A DNA stretch of 64,000 nucleotides, taken from NCBI RefSeq assembly GCF_030445035.2, contig NC_080702.1:26808334-26872333 (forward strand). Reading direction: 5' to 3'. Each line of letters opens with the position of its first letter. The first letter of the stretch is position 1. Both the position numbers and the translations under genes were made by a program. Positions 52,571-64,000 of the stretch are shown here, one piece after another. This DNA is from Dasypus novemcinctus (taxonomy: Eukaryota; Chordata; Mammalia; Cingulata; Dasypodidae). The notes below the pieces were generated by a model, which saw nothing but the letters and a program-made list of their open reading frames with translations, was not told where the DNA came from and did not search any database.

Positions 52571-54564
52571 TCTTGAAGTCCTTAAGACTGCGTCCTGGTT
52601 AAGCCTCCGCCTGGATGAGTGTGTTGGGGGTGTCACACGTGTCCAGCCTGGGTCTGAACGTGTGCAGGGCAGGCAAGCTCTTAATATTTCCGAGATCGAG
52701 GGAAAGCTGTTTGGGCTTCTGTTCAGGGGAGTGACAGATGAGCAGGAAGCATCAGTTTTGGTGCTAGCCCTGTTTTTCATGCAGCCACGTCTCTCGGTGG
52801 TTTTGAAGCTTTCCGATGGCTGAGGAGTCCCCCTCCTCTTTAAAATGAGGGGTCTGGTGGCATGTTGGGGGTCCACGGGGCTAAGCGGAGGTGCCGCCTG
52901 AAGTTAGGTCTTGGAGCTGTCCTGTGCGCAGGTATTTTGCCTTCGGGAGTCTCCAAGGATTGCCCCCAGGGCCGCCACTAGGCTTTGCGAGTGACCCCCT
53001 GGGATGTCGCTGCAGCAGCTGCTCAGGCTGTGAATGAAGTGTGGGAACCAGAGCCTCGTCGGCAGCTGAGGCCCCAGGGGACTAGCAGGTACTGCTGTCC
53101 CTGCCCTGTTGTCATCCTGGGGTCCTTGTGTCCGAGCCGTCTCTGGGCCTGGCGGGTAAGCTGCTGGTCCCTTCAAACTGGAGTCTGAGCGAACGTTCAC
53201 AGGCTTGGCCTTGCCAGGCCCTGATTCATCAGACTTCCTCGCCTGGGACTCATCCTCTATGAAGCAGAGAGGTGCCTCGTTGTGGGCACTTTTTATTTAA
53301 CAGATGGCAAAAATTGCTAGCTTTTTCTAGTATATGCACTTAGTGTTTTGGAGACCCATAATTCCTGGGAGCGAGGACTCTAAGCATGTTTATTGTTTTA
53401 TTTTTCCTGTCAGAATATCACCTTGGTAAGGTTGGCTGCCGATGTTTTGTCTCTCCAATGCGCTTCTTTCCTGTCCTCAGGTGAAGGCCTCCAGGTAGGG
53501 GCATCTAGAGCCAGTAATGGGGAGCCTTCTAGGGCAGCTTCCCCGTCCCCCGTGCTGGGTTAAGATGAAGGCAGCATCTTGCCATTAGACTTGAGCAAGA
53601 TTTGGGAATCGGACATCTTTTTCCTTCTGAAAGACTTTGGAAGTTTTTGTTTGGACTGGGACAGCTCCCTGTCATCTGCCTCTCTCACTCCCCAGCTGGC
53701 CCTGGGGTTCACCTTTCCTGGGCTCAGAAGAGTGATTCCTCTGAGAAGAATTCCGGGTTCATACCTTCTTGGCCTCCCATCCCGCCACATTTTGTCAGCC
53801 AGTTGCTTCCCGCGGTGCAGGTGTGAAAGGTCTGTAGGTGTCCTTGTCTAGTATTAGCATGGACGTGAAGTTGTGACATTGTATTCCAATCTCACTTTGT
53901 CGGAACCCTCCTCTCCTTTAATGATGCGGTGGTTAGGATTTTCTGGGCTCTGCATCTTGAAGAGAACGATTTGGTTTCTGTTTCCGACAGAAAGATTTGA
54001 AATTGAGAGACAGATAACGGTTTGACTGGCATCTTCCTCCAGTGAGTGAGTGAAGGAGGTTGGTACCCACTTGGCACTTTTGTCTGGAATGACTTGGTTC
54101 TTTCTGCTTTATCATTTAGGATAAGCCAGTGTTGCTTCTCTGTGATACTGGTAGCATTTCAGAAAAAAAAAAAAAAGTGAAAGAATGGGTAGGCGTTAGG
54201 AAGTCTCGTCAGTACCAGATTTTTGTTTTTAAATTGTCTCCTATGATTTTATGATGTTAAGTTTCTGGGAGATTTTTCAAAGACAGCACTTTAGAGGGGA
54301 TCCCATTATAAATAGTTGGAGATTCAAACAGAATGGTAACACACGCTACTTTCAGATGTCTTGTTCATGTGTCTAATTTACATGTTAGAAAGCAAAGGCC
54401 AGATGAAGTTTAGTTTTCTTCTCCTTTTAAATGTCCACGAAATGGAAAAATTGAAAATGAGTTTGCTATCTAAAGGCTATTTTCTTGTGGGCCATGTAAT
54501 AACAGATTATTTACTCACAAAGTTGAATGCCATCCTTTTATAAAAGTGTAAGTTTGATTCAAGT
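52571..54564. other. Probable first-intron DNA
   Basis: Unique-looking DNA of moderate GC. No exon, RNA gene or repeat identified. Confidence 0.4.
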
Positions 54565-54840
54565 ATTTTTTTAAACAAATCAATTTTATTGATACATATT
54601 AATAAAGCATACAGTTCATCCCAAGGAACAATCAGTGGTATTTGGTATGATTACATAGTTGTGTGTTCATCACTTCAATCATTATTACAGCATTTTCATT
54701 ATTTTAATAATAAAAAAACAAGAAAATTCCTCACCTCCCAGTCCCTCTTTGCTTCCCTCGCTGTACATAGCTGCTATTCCTGGCTGTTATAGCCAAAGTG
54801 TATCATCAGTGACTTTTAGTATAATCACAGTGCTGTTCTA
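54565..54840 (-). mobile_element. L1 3' end, antisense
   Basis: AATTTTATTGATACATATTA, GTGTGTTCATCACTTCAATC and ACATAGCTGCTATTCCTG match the antisense copy at 10200-10900. Confidence 0.75.
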
Positions 54841-55419
54841 AATATTTTGTACGTCTTGGTGAGAAGTGGTCCTGTGGCCATTTGAGGTCAGTGGTAAGTT
54901 CCTTGAGGCTTCCAGTCAGCCCTTCTCATCATCATCATCAGGATTGTGGCCCAAGCTCAAGGGTAAGGTCCTGTTTGAGTATTAGCCTTCCAGGACACTT
55001 GCTTTTCTGCTGCTTACCTTAGAGCTACATCGTTTTGCTTATCTCAGTGTGTTTTTAGGCATTAAACGTTTCAGGGTAGGTTTGCTTCTCAGCATGTTCG
55101 GACTTTTGCAGTTTAATATGTCTTGCTGTGCATTCATAATTCACACAGAAGTCTGAATGTTGGCGGTATGGACATACCAGCCGGGCCCCGTGGCTCGTAA
55201 TGGCACTTACTAACTTACTAAATAAAAGCTCGTCTAGCCAGCGCCCGGTGCAGAAGCCTCCCAGGAGTGAGTGTAACTGCCAGGAAACCGGGCAGGCCTG
55301 CGGGAGTGGGCTCGCCAGGACCCCAGCCTCGCGCCGCGGCTGTGTGAGCGCACAGGAGGGGAGAGATTGTATCACATTGATTTCGATGAAGTGGCTCAAG
55401 TTTGTTTTTTTAAAACCCG

Positions 55420-55965
55420 GGGCTTTGGCGCTGGAAAATAATGTGGCTGTTTCTTACAATTGCCCGTATGACCCAGCGGTTTCACTCTTGACCATGTATC
55501 CCAAAGAAGTAAAACTTAATGTTCACACAAAAGCCAGTCCATGGATGTCCAGAGCAGCTTTATTCAAAACAGCGAGGCGCTGGAAACCACCCGGGTGTCC
55601 TGAATGAATGGTCAGACAAGCCGAGATCTGTCGACCCACGTGACTCCCTGGGTGAAACTTGAGGCAGTTATGCTGAATGAAACAGACTATTACCAAAGTG
55701 TTACATACTGTATGGTTCTTCTCATCTGTAACATTCTTGGAATGGCAGAGTGATTGAAATGGTGTCTGGCCGAGTTGTTGCCAGGGGAGGCGGGAGCTGG
55801 TGGGTGTGTGCTGTATCTTGCCTGTATCATTGTCAGCATCCCGCTTGATACATTGTGCTGTGGTTTTGCAAAATGTTACATGAGGGAAATCAGGTCAAGA
55901 ATACGTGAGTTATGTATTATTGCCTACAATTGCATGTGAGGCTACAATTACCTCAAAGAGTTTTA
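55420..55965 (+). mobile_element. Old L1 3' end, sense
   Basis: TATGACCCAGCGGTTTCACT, AGAGCAGCTTTATTCAAAAC, GGTGTCCTGAATGAATGG and a terminal TGCATGTGAGGCTACAATTA fit an ancient L1 3' end. Confidence 0.75.
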
Positions 55966-58430
55966 CTTAACCAAGGCACCCTTACACACTAAAATAATTT
56001 GCGTGTCTGCGTTTTAATATTTAAAATCCTTTGAGAAAATGGTGTGTGTTTTTTAACCAGAAAACAACACTTTCAGGAGAAGTAAACTCAAAATTAAATA
56101 GCACACTTAAATTAATAAAGAAAAGGAAAATAATCCAAGGCTTCACCTGACCAGGGTGAGATGATTTCCTAAGCTTGCTTCCCCCACCCCCTTGCTGCCT
56201 GAAGATCATTTTGGAAAGAAAGTTTGCTAATTCCCACTTGGAGGCAGGTTGTACATTTTTTTCTGTCATATTCTGCCTGCTCCCAGGCAGATTTTTAAAG
56301 GGTTTCTTCTAGTGGTGCGTCCAAGAATAGTTAAAATCACACCCTTCACTATACGGCATTTGTAGTTTTTTCCGTTCATAAAGCGTTTTCCCACATTCCG
56401 CTACCTGCAGCTTTAAGGTGTGGGTGGTGTTTTCATCTTCATTTTGGACCCAGCGCTGAAGGGAAGTGATTTGCCCGCAGTCCACAGCTCCCACGGCTCC
56501 CACAGCTGCCAGTCGGGGTGGAGAGCTTGAGCTCTGCCTGCCTTCTGCCTCCAGAACCCCAGGCGCGCCACCGTCCCAGGTGCTCCTGGAGTCCTGGGTG
56601 GCAGGCTAGCGGGAATTCCAGAATCCTTTCGGGAAACAACCAGATTTGCCACCTTTTTATTTTGTCCAGTAAGAAGTCCTGGGTGGCAGACTAGCGGGAA
56701 TTCCAGAATCCTTTTGGGAAACAACCTGGGTTTGCCAGCTTTTTATTTTGTCCAGTAAAAAGTTTTATTTTTTCTTTAGTTGTTTACGTGAACACCACGT
56801 TCACCTTTTCGTAAGAAGAAAGGATCAAAAACAGGAAGAAAATAAACTTAAAGGACAGTCCTTTATATTGAAGATTTCGAGAAAACCTTTATTCCCAATT
56901 TTGTCATCTCCCTGTGGAGCAGTAAAAATATCATTGCAGATGGAACTGGATTTTGAAATTTCTCAGAGTGGCATGGATAGCCAGATTTTCCATGGCCACC
57001 TTCTGAATAGGTTGCTTGGTAAACGTCTTTGATGTGTCCCAATGGCACGCATCTGTAAAAGTTGCCGGAGTTGCTAAAAGATCAGTCTTGGTCCGGCCTC
57101 TCACCTCTCCACCCGGGAGAGGCGATGAGGAACCCCGGGGCTGGGGGTGGATAGTGTAAGCATCGAGGCTGCGTTTGGTCCTCTCGAGATGAGGATCGCT
57201 GGGGCTGGAGGGGGGGTGCCGAGCAGGGGTCCTGCCTGGGGGTGCTTGGGACGCGAAGCAGCCCCTCAGCGCCCCTCCCTCCTGGGGCACGCGGTGAGCC
57301 GGGTGTGCTGGCTTCGGAGTTTCTCCTCCAGCAGCACCTGCCATGAACCTCATGTTGTAATTAGCGAGAGGTCAAGTGCTGCAAGCATAACGTTTTGCGG
57401 TTTAAACTTCTTAACTCGGCATGCTGTGGGTGGGCCGGGGTTGAGAACAACAAAGACCCACGAACCTGATCTGTGCGTGTTAGGACGTCCCATGCCACAC
57501 GAGTCATGTTATAAAATCCTGAGACTTGACTTCCACTCACATCTTCCTTTGGAGTCTTTTCATAGAGGCTGGGCTGGTGAATACCAGGCTTCCCTTCTCC
57601 CAAAGTTTGAGTCTTGAACACGGCCGTCGGAGCTTTGTTCAGTGTCACGGCTTTTAAAATTAGATTGGGGGGGCAGTGGATGGGTGCGTGTGGGTGGCTG
57701 TTGCATGCCCCTCGCCAGTAGCGTTCCTCTTGAGGCATGCTCTGGAGAAGGAGGCTTCTGCTCGCCCAGAGGCCCCCGGGATCAGTGGATGAGAGGGTTT
57801 CCTGCTGGCTTGGGTGGGAGATCTGGGCTCGCCTAGATGGGCAAGGCCGGCCTCGTGGCCCTGCACAGGAGTGTCCCAGTGTTCAGATGTTCGCCTTAGC
57901 TCTGATGTTAGAGCTCCTCCCTGTGGGGGGGCTTCCCCACCACGGCCTCGCCTGAGGGAAGAGGCCATGCGGTGAGTGGACCACAGCCGGGCAGAGATCG
58001 ACCAGCGGCCACCGCTCCTTCTCAGGCCCCTCCGCAGGCCCACCTCAGAGCAGAGGGAGGGGCGAGGGGGCCACCCCTGGAGCAGATGCCACCAGTGCTT
58101 TTCAATTGAACAGTGAAGGCAGCAGGTAGCAGTCTACAGGGGCTCTTGGTGTGTTGGCGGGGCCTGTGCCTGTCCCTGGGGCATTTTTAACGGGGTGACC
58201 ATTGGATCCCGTGGGCATCTGTTCCCCAGCACCCAGAGGGTGGGTTTCAAGCCCTACCCTCCGCCCTTTGCCAGCTGGCGTTTTCCAGTAGATTCGCCCA
58301 TCACCTGGGTCGAGCTTCCCTCCCTCCTTCAACAATTCCCCAAGTAAGGAGTTGGGCTCCAGTCGGCTCCGACCGCGGTAGACAAGCATCATTGTGGCCT
58401 CGTGGGTTTTTATAGCTTTTATGCGTCGAA
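55966..58430. other. Probable intron DNA with one tandem duplication
   Basis: No exon recognised. The only structure is the 85-bp duplication at 56591. 57040-58430 is GC-richer without an assignable feature. Confidence 0.4.
56591..56763 (+). repeat. 85-bp tandem duplication
   Basis: Two head-to-tail copies start with GTCCTGGGTGGCAG at 56591 and 56676 and end with TTTTATTTTGTCCAGTAA. They differ at only a few positions, so the duplication is recent. Confidence 0.9.
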
Positions 58431-58439
58431 TCAATTACA

Positions 58440-58950
58440 GTTTGGTTTTTACAGTATTTTATTATGCAAAGTTTCAAACATACAGAAGAGGTGACATAAT
58501 TTTACTTGAATGACTATATCCACCCCCAAAAGCCTGCCATTGAGATTTGACTAGCGTTGCACACATCTGTCCGGCCATCTGTTCTGTTCGGCAGTCCACT
58601 GTGTGGGATGCATCTCAAAATAAGCTGCAGTCTTCCCTCTCAATATTAGCTAGAGGGCTCAGTATTTATTTACAGCTCTTTTCCTTTTGAGTAACACACA
58701 GATCTGGAGCACACCGTTCAGTGGCTTTTGACCACTGTGTATATACCCAGCCCCTATCGAGGTGCGGCCACAGCCGTCACCCCCAAGAGCCCCATCGTGT
58801 CCCTTCGCAGGCCACCCCGTCACCCTCCTCCAGAGGCAGCCACTGTTCTAATTTTTCCCCATTACTGGTTGGTTTTGTCTGTTCTAGAATTTCCCATAGG
58901 TGGAATAATTCTTCTCTCTTTTTTGAAGGTTAAATTGTTATATTGAGACA
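58440..58950 (-). mobile_element. L1-type 3' region, antisense, old
   Basis: TATTTTATTATGCAAAGTTTC, CCCCTATCGAGGTGCGGCC and TTGTCTGTTCTAGAATTTCCC resemble an old antisense L1 end. Diverged, so moderate confidence. Confidence 0.5.
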
Positions 58951-59224
58951 TAACAAACTAGACTATATCGGAAGTCTTTTCCTTATCCAGCGTAAGAGGC
59001 TTGCTTGCCAGTTCCTTCAGCGCCGGGTCCCATTTACCACGGGGCCTTGGGCAAGGCTCTCCTTGGCAGCCTGGCTTCAGGCACCGCCCCGCCTTCCGTA
59101 ACCCCCCCCCCCTCCGTAAATCCCGGGCCTGGGATTCGCCCATCCAGGAGTCCTCAGACTTGATGGGCTTGAGAATGGCCTCGGGGCTTGCTCGCCTTGG
59201 CTGGGCTCCACCGGAACAGCAGAA

Positions 59225-61480
59225 ATGTGCGTTTCTATCCATACCATCCATCCATCCAAAGTGTGCAGTCAGCGGCTCAGTACAGTCCCAGAGCTGTGCT
59301 TTCATCACCACGATCCATTTTAGAACATTTTCCTTGCTCCAAAAAGAAAAGCCACATCCCTCTTGTATACCATTATTGACACTTAGCATTGGTGTGGTAC
59401 CTCTGTTACAGTTGACGGAAGAATATTAAAATACTGCTGTTAACTCTAGTCCATAGTTGCATTGGGTGTATTTTTCCTATATACCACGTGATTGCTGACA
59501 TTTTGTAATAGTGACATACATTTGATCTAGATCACGAAAGAGCATTTTTATGTTTGTTGTAGTGGTCACAGTGATCGTCTACAGCAGGGTTCACTGTGCT
59601 GTGTTCTGTGTTTCATCCACTAGCTTTCCTTCCAGTGACTTACAGGATTCTAAGCTCTTCAGCCACAGTCACACACGTGATTCAGCGCTCTTAATTACTC
59701 GCCGTAATGTACTCTCATCATCTCTGTCCATTTCCAAACGTACAATCAGCCTTACTACAAATTCTGCACAAATAAAGCATCAGCTCCCCATTCTCTAGCC
59801 TCATTCTATTGACTGGTAACTGTATATATGTCTGTTTGTGGCTGGCTCATTTCACTCAGCATGTCCTCAAGGTTCATCCATGTAGTCGTATGCATCAGGA
59901 CTTCCTTCTTTTCTTTTCTTTTTTTTTTTATTTATTTTATTTTCTTTCTCTCCCCTTTACCCTCCCCCCCCCCAAGTAGTTGTCTGCTTTCTGTGTCCAT
60001 TTGCTGTGTGTTCTTCTGTGTTTGCTTGCATTCTTGTCAGCAGCACTGGGAATCTGTCTCTTTGTTGTGTCGTCTTGCTGTGTCTCCATGTGTGCACCCC
60101 CACTTCTTGGGCAGGCTGCAGTTTTTTCACATGGGGTGGCTCTCCTTACGGGGCACACTCCTTGCATGTGGGGCTCCCCTATGCAGGGACACCCTGTATG
60201 GCAGGGCACTCCTTACACGCATCAGCACTGTGTGGGCCAGCTCACCACACAGGTCAGGAGGCCCGGGGTTTGAACCCTGGACCTCCCATGTGGTAGACAG
60301 ATACTCTATCCATTGAGCCAGATCTGCTTCCCGTCATTCCTTTTTCCAACTGAAAAATAGCCATCATATGTATGCACCACATATTGTTTATCCATTCATT
60401 AGTTGATGGACACTTGCGGTGCTTTCATCTTCTGGCAGTTGGAATCATGTCTCTAAGGATATCCGTGCATGGGCAAATGTCTGTTCACGTCCCTGCTTTC
60501 ACTTCTTCCAGGTTTATAACTAGTAGGATTTCTGTATCGTATGGTAGTTCCATACTTTTCTTCCTGAGGAACCACCTAAGTGCCTTCCATGCTAGCTGTC
60601 CCATTCTTCATTCTCACCACAGTGAATATGTGCTCCTGTTTCTCCACATCCTCTCCAACACTTGTAGTTTCTATTTTTTTAATAGTGGCCATTCTAGTAG
60701 GCATGAAATGATAGCTCTTTGTGGTTTTGATTTGCATTTACCTAATAGTTAATGAGGTTGAGCATCTTTTTTTGTGCTTTTAAGCCATTTGTATTTCTTC
60801 TTTGGAGAAACATCTATTCAAGTCTTTTGCCCATTTTTTAATTGCGGTTTGTCTTTTCATTGTTGTGCTGTAGGATTTCTTTATACTTTCTGGATATTAA
60901 ACCCTTAATCAGACATGTGGTTTCCAGATATTTTCTCCCATTGCATAAACTGTCTTTTCCTTTGAAGCACAAAAGTACTTAATTTTGAGTAGGTCCTGTT
61001 TATCTATGTTTTCTTTTGTTACTTGTGCTTTGGGTACAAAGTCTAAAAAAAACTCCATCTACTGCTAGATTTTGAAGATGCTTCTCTACATTTTCTTCCA
61101 GGAATTTTATGGTCCTGGCCCTTATATTTTAGGTCTTTGATCCATTTTAAGTTTCATTTTTGCATAAACTGTGAGATAGGGGTCCTCTTTCATTCTTTCA
61201 GATATGGATATCCAGTTCTCCCAGCACCTTTTGAAGAGACTGTTCTGTCCCGATAGAGTGGACTTGGTGGCCTTGTCAAGACTCAGGTGACCCATAGAGC
61301 TGAGGGTCAGTTTCTCAGGTTTCAGTTCTGTTTCATCGGTCAGTGTGCTGCTGTCTTCACGCCAGGACCATGCTGTTTTGGCCACTCTAGCCTTGCAATA
61401 TACTTCAGTTCTCAGGATTCTTCTGACGCTCAGGTGTCCTCTCAAGCTTGCTGCTGTGTCCTTTGGACACACCTGCCTTC
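59225..61480 (-). mobile_element. L1 3' UTR and ORF2 end, antisense
   Basis: Runs in antisense order from the 3' UTR (ACTGCTGTTAACTCTAGTCC) through TGTTTATCCATTCATTAGTTG, TTGATTTGCATTTACCTAAT and TTTTGCCCATTTTTTAATTG to the ORF2 region near 61200 (ATATGGATATCCAGTTCTCC). A SINE interrupts it at 59925. Confidence 0.85.
59925..60332 (-). repeat. DAS SINE, long monomer
   Basis: Inverted copy, head near 60330, C-rich body and AAATAAAT tail. One of only two DAS copies right of the CpG island. Confidence 0.92.
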
Positions 61481-61659
61481 TTCTTCGAGTACTTCCTCCT
61501 TCTGACACTGCAGTGGCTCACCTGTCTTATTTCCTATTTCAGGTATGGAGTCAACCTTTTCTCCAAGGAGCTCCTTTTAGTAGGTTTTTGCCAGTTTCAA
61601 TCCTAGAAGAAAAACCTTAATAAAAAGGTCTTAGCCACCTGAAACTTTGATGTTGTTAT

Positions 61660-61850
61660 TTTTTTTACAGCAATTTTATTGAGATACATTCACATACCAC
61701 ACAATCCGTGGGAAAAGTGTGTGTACGACGTTCAGTGGCTTTTGGTGTAATCAGAGTTGTGCCTTCATCCCCCACCACAGTGGCTGTTAGAGCATTTCCA
61801 TTACTCCAGGAAGAAAAGCCCCTCCCCTTAGCAGCCAGAAGCTCTATGTT
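61660..61850 (-). mobile_element. L1 3' end, antisense
   Basis: CAATTTTATTGAGATACATT, CACATACCACACAATCCG and TTAGCAGCCAGAAGC resemble the antisense L1 end at 13600. Confidence 0.75.
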
Positions 61851-61989
61851 TGATATTTATAATGGAGTCAGAATGTGAGAGGAAGAGGCTGTTAGTGTAC
61901 AGCGAAGCTTTGGCCTCTGCCGCCACCCTGTTGGACTTGGGGGGAAGAGATTGTCTCCTTCAGGACGTTACTAAGCAGGCCCGTGGAGC

Positions 61990-62095
61990 AGGACCTGGCC
62001 TGCCTTGTCCCTCGCTGTCCCCAGCACCTAGCCCGGTCCTGGCATGGAGGAGGTACATGCTAAATCCTGTTGAATAAATAAATACTGCTGTAAAC
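61990..62095 (+). repeat. L2/MIR-type 3' end
   Basis: CCCCAGCACCTAGCCCGGTC, GGAGGTACATGCTAAATCC and GTTGAATAAATAAATA match the shared MIR/L2 3' end. Confidence 0.6.
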
Positions 62096-62461
62096 ATCAA
62101 CCGTCACTATCAGATTGAGGAGATGCCAGCACAGAGGTGGCCAGGACCGGTGGCGTGCAGCGCAGGCCTCACCCGACGCCCAGCTCCGCCAGCTCGGCGC
62201 TCGGCGCTGCCTGCGGATTGGTCTGGCTCTTGTCGGTTTAGAATTAGGTTTCTGCAACTTTGGTTTGATTTTTAGATTATCTGCCATGGCTGTACTTTTG
62301 TAAAATTTTGTGGAGTATGCTTTGTGATCAAGAAATAAAACCATTAATGGAAATTAACCAATATGCACAAACGAATCCCAGTATACCCATCAGCCAGCTT
62401 CCCCAGCTGTTGGCATTTCACAGCCTTGTTTCATCAGCCTCTTCTCGCTTCCCACCTGAGG

Positions 62462-62716
62462 TTTTTTTTTTGTTTTTTTTTTTAAGATTTTTATTTATCA
62501 CCCCCCCCCTTGCCACTTGCTCGCTGTCTGCTCTGTGTCCATTTGCTGTGTGTTCTTCTGTCTGCTTGTCTCCCTTTGTTGCGTTATCTTGCTTCGCCAG
62601 CTCTTTGTGCTCCCTGGGCATGGGTTAGCTTGCCTCCACGAGGAGGCTCTGAGGCGCAAACCCAGCCTCCCATGTGGTAGACGGGAGCCCAGTTGATTGA
62701 GCCATATCCGCTTCCC
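62462..62716 (-). repeat. DAS SINE, medium type
   Basis: Minus-strand head GGGAAGCGGATATGGCTCAAT near 62715, GAGGCAAGCTAACCC body and an A-rich tail with CACCCCCCCC. Confidence 0.87.
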
Positions 62717-64000
62717 AGTCCTGAGTATTTTTTAGCGGGTGTATAATTTCAGCCATAAATATTGACACAGGTCCGCAGCAGATAGAGCTGTTCTTAAACA
62801 CAGCGGCAGTATCCTTCTCTCCTCACAGAGTGGACGGTGTGGTGCCTTACTACAGGGTGCCCCTTTGCAGGTGGGTCGCTCCATTGTCCGCCCCCACAGC
62901 CAGGTGCTGTAGATCCTGGGGACAGTCAGAGTAGGTGCTCTTTGCGGGGGTGTGGAAATTGTGGGGGTATGGGACTTAGGTTGACTCATTTGTTGTCCCC
63001 AGTTCCCTGCTGAGATCGAGAGGCCTCTGCCCAAGGCTGCAAGTCTAGTGGCTGGACGAGCCGGTGGTCAGCCCACAGGCTGTGCAGAAGCTCCAGCGCG
63101 GCCGAGGCTCGGGGGCTCGCCAGGGGCCGTGCCCAGTGCGCAGCTGAGCCCCAGACTGGCCCTCCCCCCTCGCACGCCGCCTCCCTCCGCGGGCTCGTGC
63201 TCTCTCCGCCTCCACCACCACCACCACCACCACCACCACCACCACCACGGGGCCTTCGGCTGCACAGCAGTCTCCTCCCTGGCTCCGTGGGGGCTCAGCA
63301 GACTCTTAGGCTGTAAAGTTTGGCTTTGCAACCTTTAAATTTGTACCCAGTGTTCATGAGGTAGACCTGGAGCATTGTGGGAAATTCGTGTTTTGGCCCT
63401 CAGGTTGGAGTTTATTCCTGAAACAGGTGCCTTTCCGGTTTCGAGCCTGCTGCCTGGCTCTTAGTAAAGCTGAGGCTGAAGGGGCTCGCTGGCTCATGGA
63501 ATAAATAGGTGGAGTCTGTTTTGCTGCTGATTTTTGTTGTATTTAGAAGGTTTCATGGACCAGACTTTGCACAGTGGGAATTCGGTAGGTTATAGTCTCA
63601 GCATGTTATTTAGACACCAGAATTGTTGCGATGGATACATTTGTCCTGGAGGCTTCTGTTGTGAGCCACTTGTCTCCGTCTCTCCAAAGCTGAACCCATA
63701 GGTGTGTCTGCTTAATGGGATTGCCAGATCTTTCTCTCTCAGAGATTCCAGCGCCTCCCGACCTTTCAGAGGTTCTTGACTTGGTGTTTCACCGAAGCCT
63801 TCTAGGCCCTCTGTCTCCTGCCTTCCTGCCATCTCTTTACCCTCAGGGCCAGAGCTCTTTCCCTCTTTTCCTTCTCCACACACTCAAGATTTTGACCAAC
63901 TGGCTACATCGGCGTTTTAAAAGGCTTGTTAATATTTTTATATGTATTTGTCAACATTGACTTATTAGTGATATCTAAGAGATGATAATACAGAAAAGAA
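62717..64000. other. Probable intron DNA with a small CpG-rich patch
   Basis: 63040-63300 is CpG-rich and includes the CCA repeat. No splice-bounded exon is evident. The remainder shows no gene or repeat I can support. Confidence 0.4.
63212..63249 (+). repeat. (CCA)n microsatellite
   Basis: About twelve uninterrupted CCA units, flanked by GC-rich DNA. It would read as His, Thr or Pro runs, but no coding exon is supported. Confidence 0.92.

Noticed and set aside
63048-63338. Polyhistidine protein
   Set aside because: The His run comes from a CCA microsatellite; no exon boundaries or conserved flanking residues are seen.

Overview
This window is genomic DNA of a xenarthran mammal, almost certainly an armadillo of the Dasypus type. 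The diagnosis rests on the repeats. I count about 53 copies of the tRNA-derived, armadillo-specific DAS SINE superfamily, in at least five structural types, with mammalian L1, MIR and L2 copies and solo LTRs. There is no bacterial or viral gene content and no complete host protein-coding gene that I can name. Most open frames in the window are chance frames through the CpG-rich SINE bodies or L1 remnants.

Layout. From 1 to about 49 kb the DNA is a dense, nested retrotransposon landscape. Antisense L1 bodies (2.6-5.2 kb, 8.6-12.1 kb, 18.1-28.1 kb, about 34.3-39.5 kb) and sense L1 3' ends are repeatedly interrupted by DAS SINEs, many with clear target-site duplications (TSDs). A rearranged L1 that still has its 5' end (18.4-22.5 kb) carries two 390-bp 5'-UTR monomers, a damaged ORF1, a mostly deleted ORF2 and a 3' UTR with repeated terminal modules. 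It sits inside an older antisense L1. Six solo LTRs were found at 26.7-27.6, 29.1-29.6, 39.7-40.2, 40.4-41.6, 46.2-46.6 and 47.8-48.3 kb. Five of them have matching 4- or 5-bp TSDs. None has an internal region in this window.

From about 50.5 to 52.6 kb there is a strong CpG island promoter. It has six CACGTG E-boxes in 351 bp, three of them perfect GTCACGTGAC (the CLEAR consensus read by TFEB/TFE3), plus a CCAAT box, YY1- and NRF1-type sites, and a probable non-coding first exon ending in a GTAAGC donor at 51819. The gene probably runs rightward, with 52.6-64 kb as its first intron. I cannot identify the gene. This right part is nearly free of SINEs (two copies, none between 47.7 and 59.9 kb), in contrast to about 51 copies in the first 48 kb.

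The most interesting signals are the CLEAR-type E-box cluster, three loci where two SINEs in series are separated and flanked by three copies of the same target sequence, tandem amplification of a SINE tail module, and duplicated regulatory modules at both ends of the resident L1 lineage.
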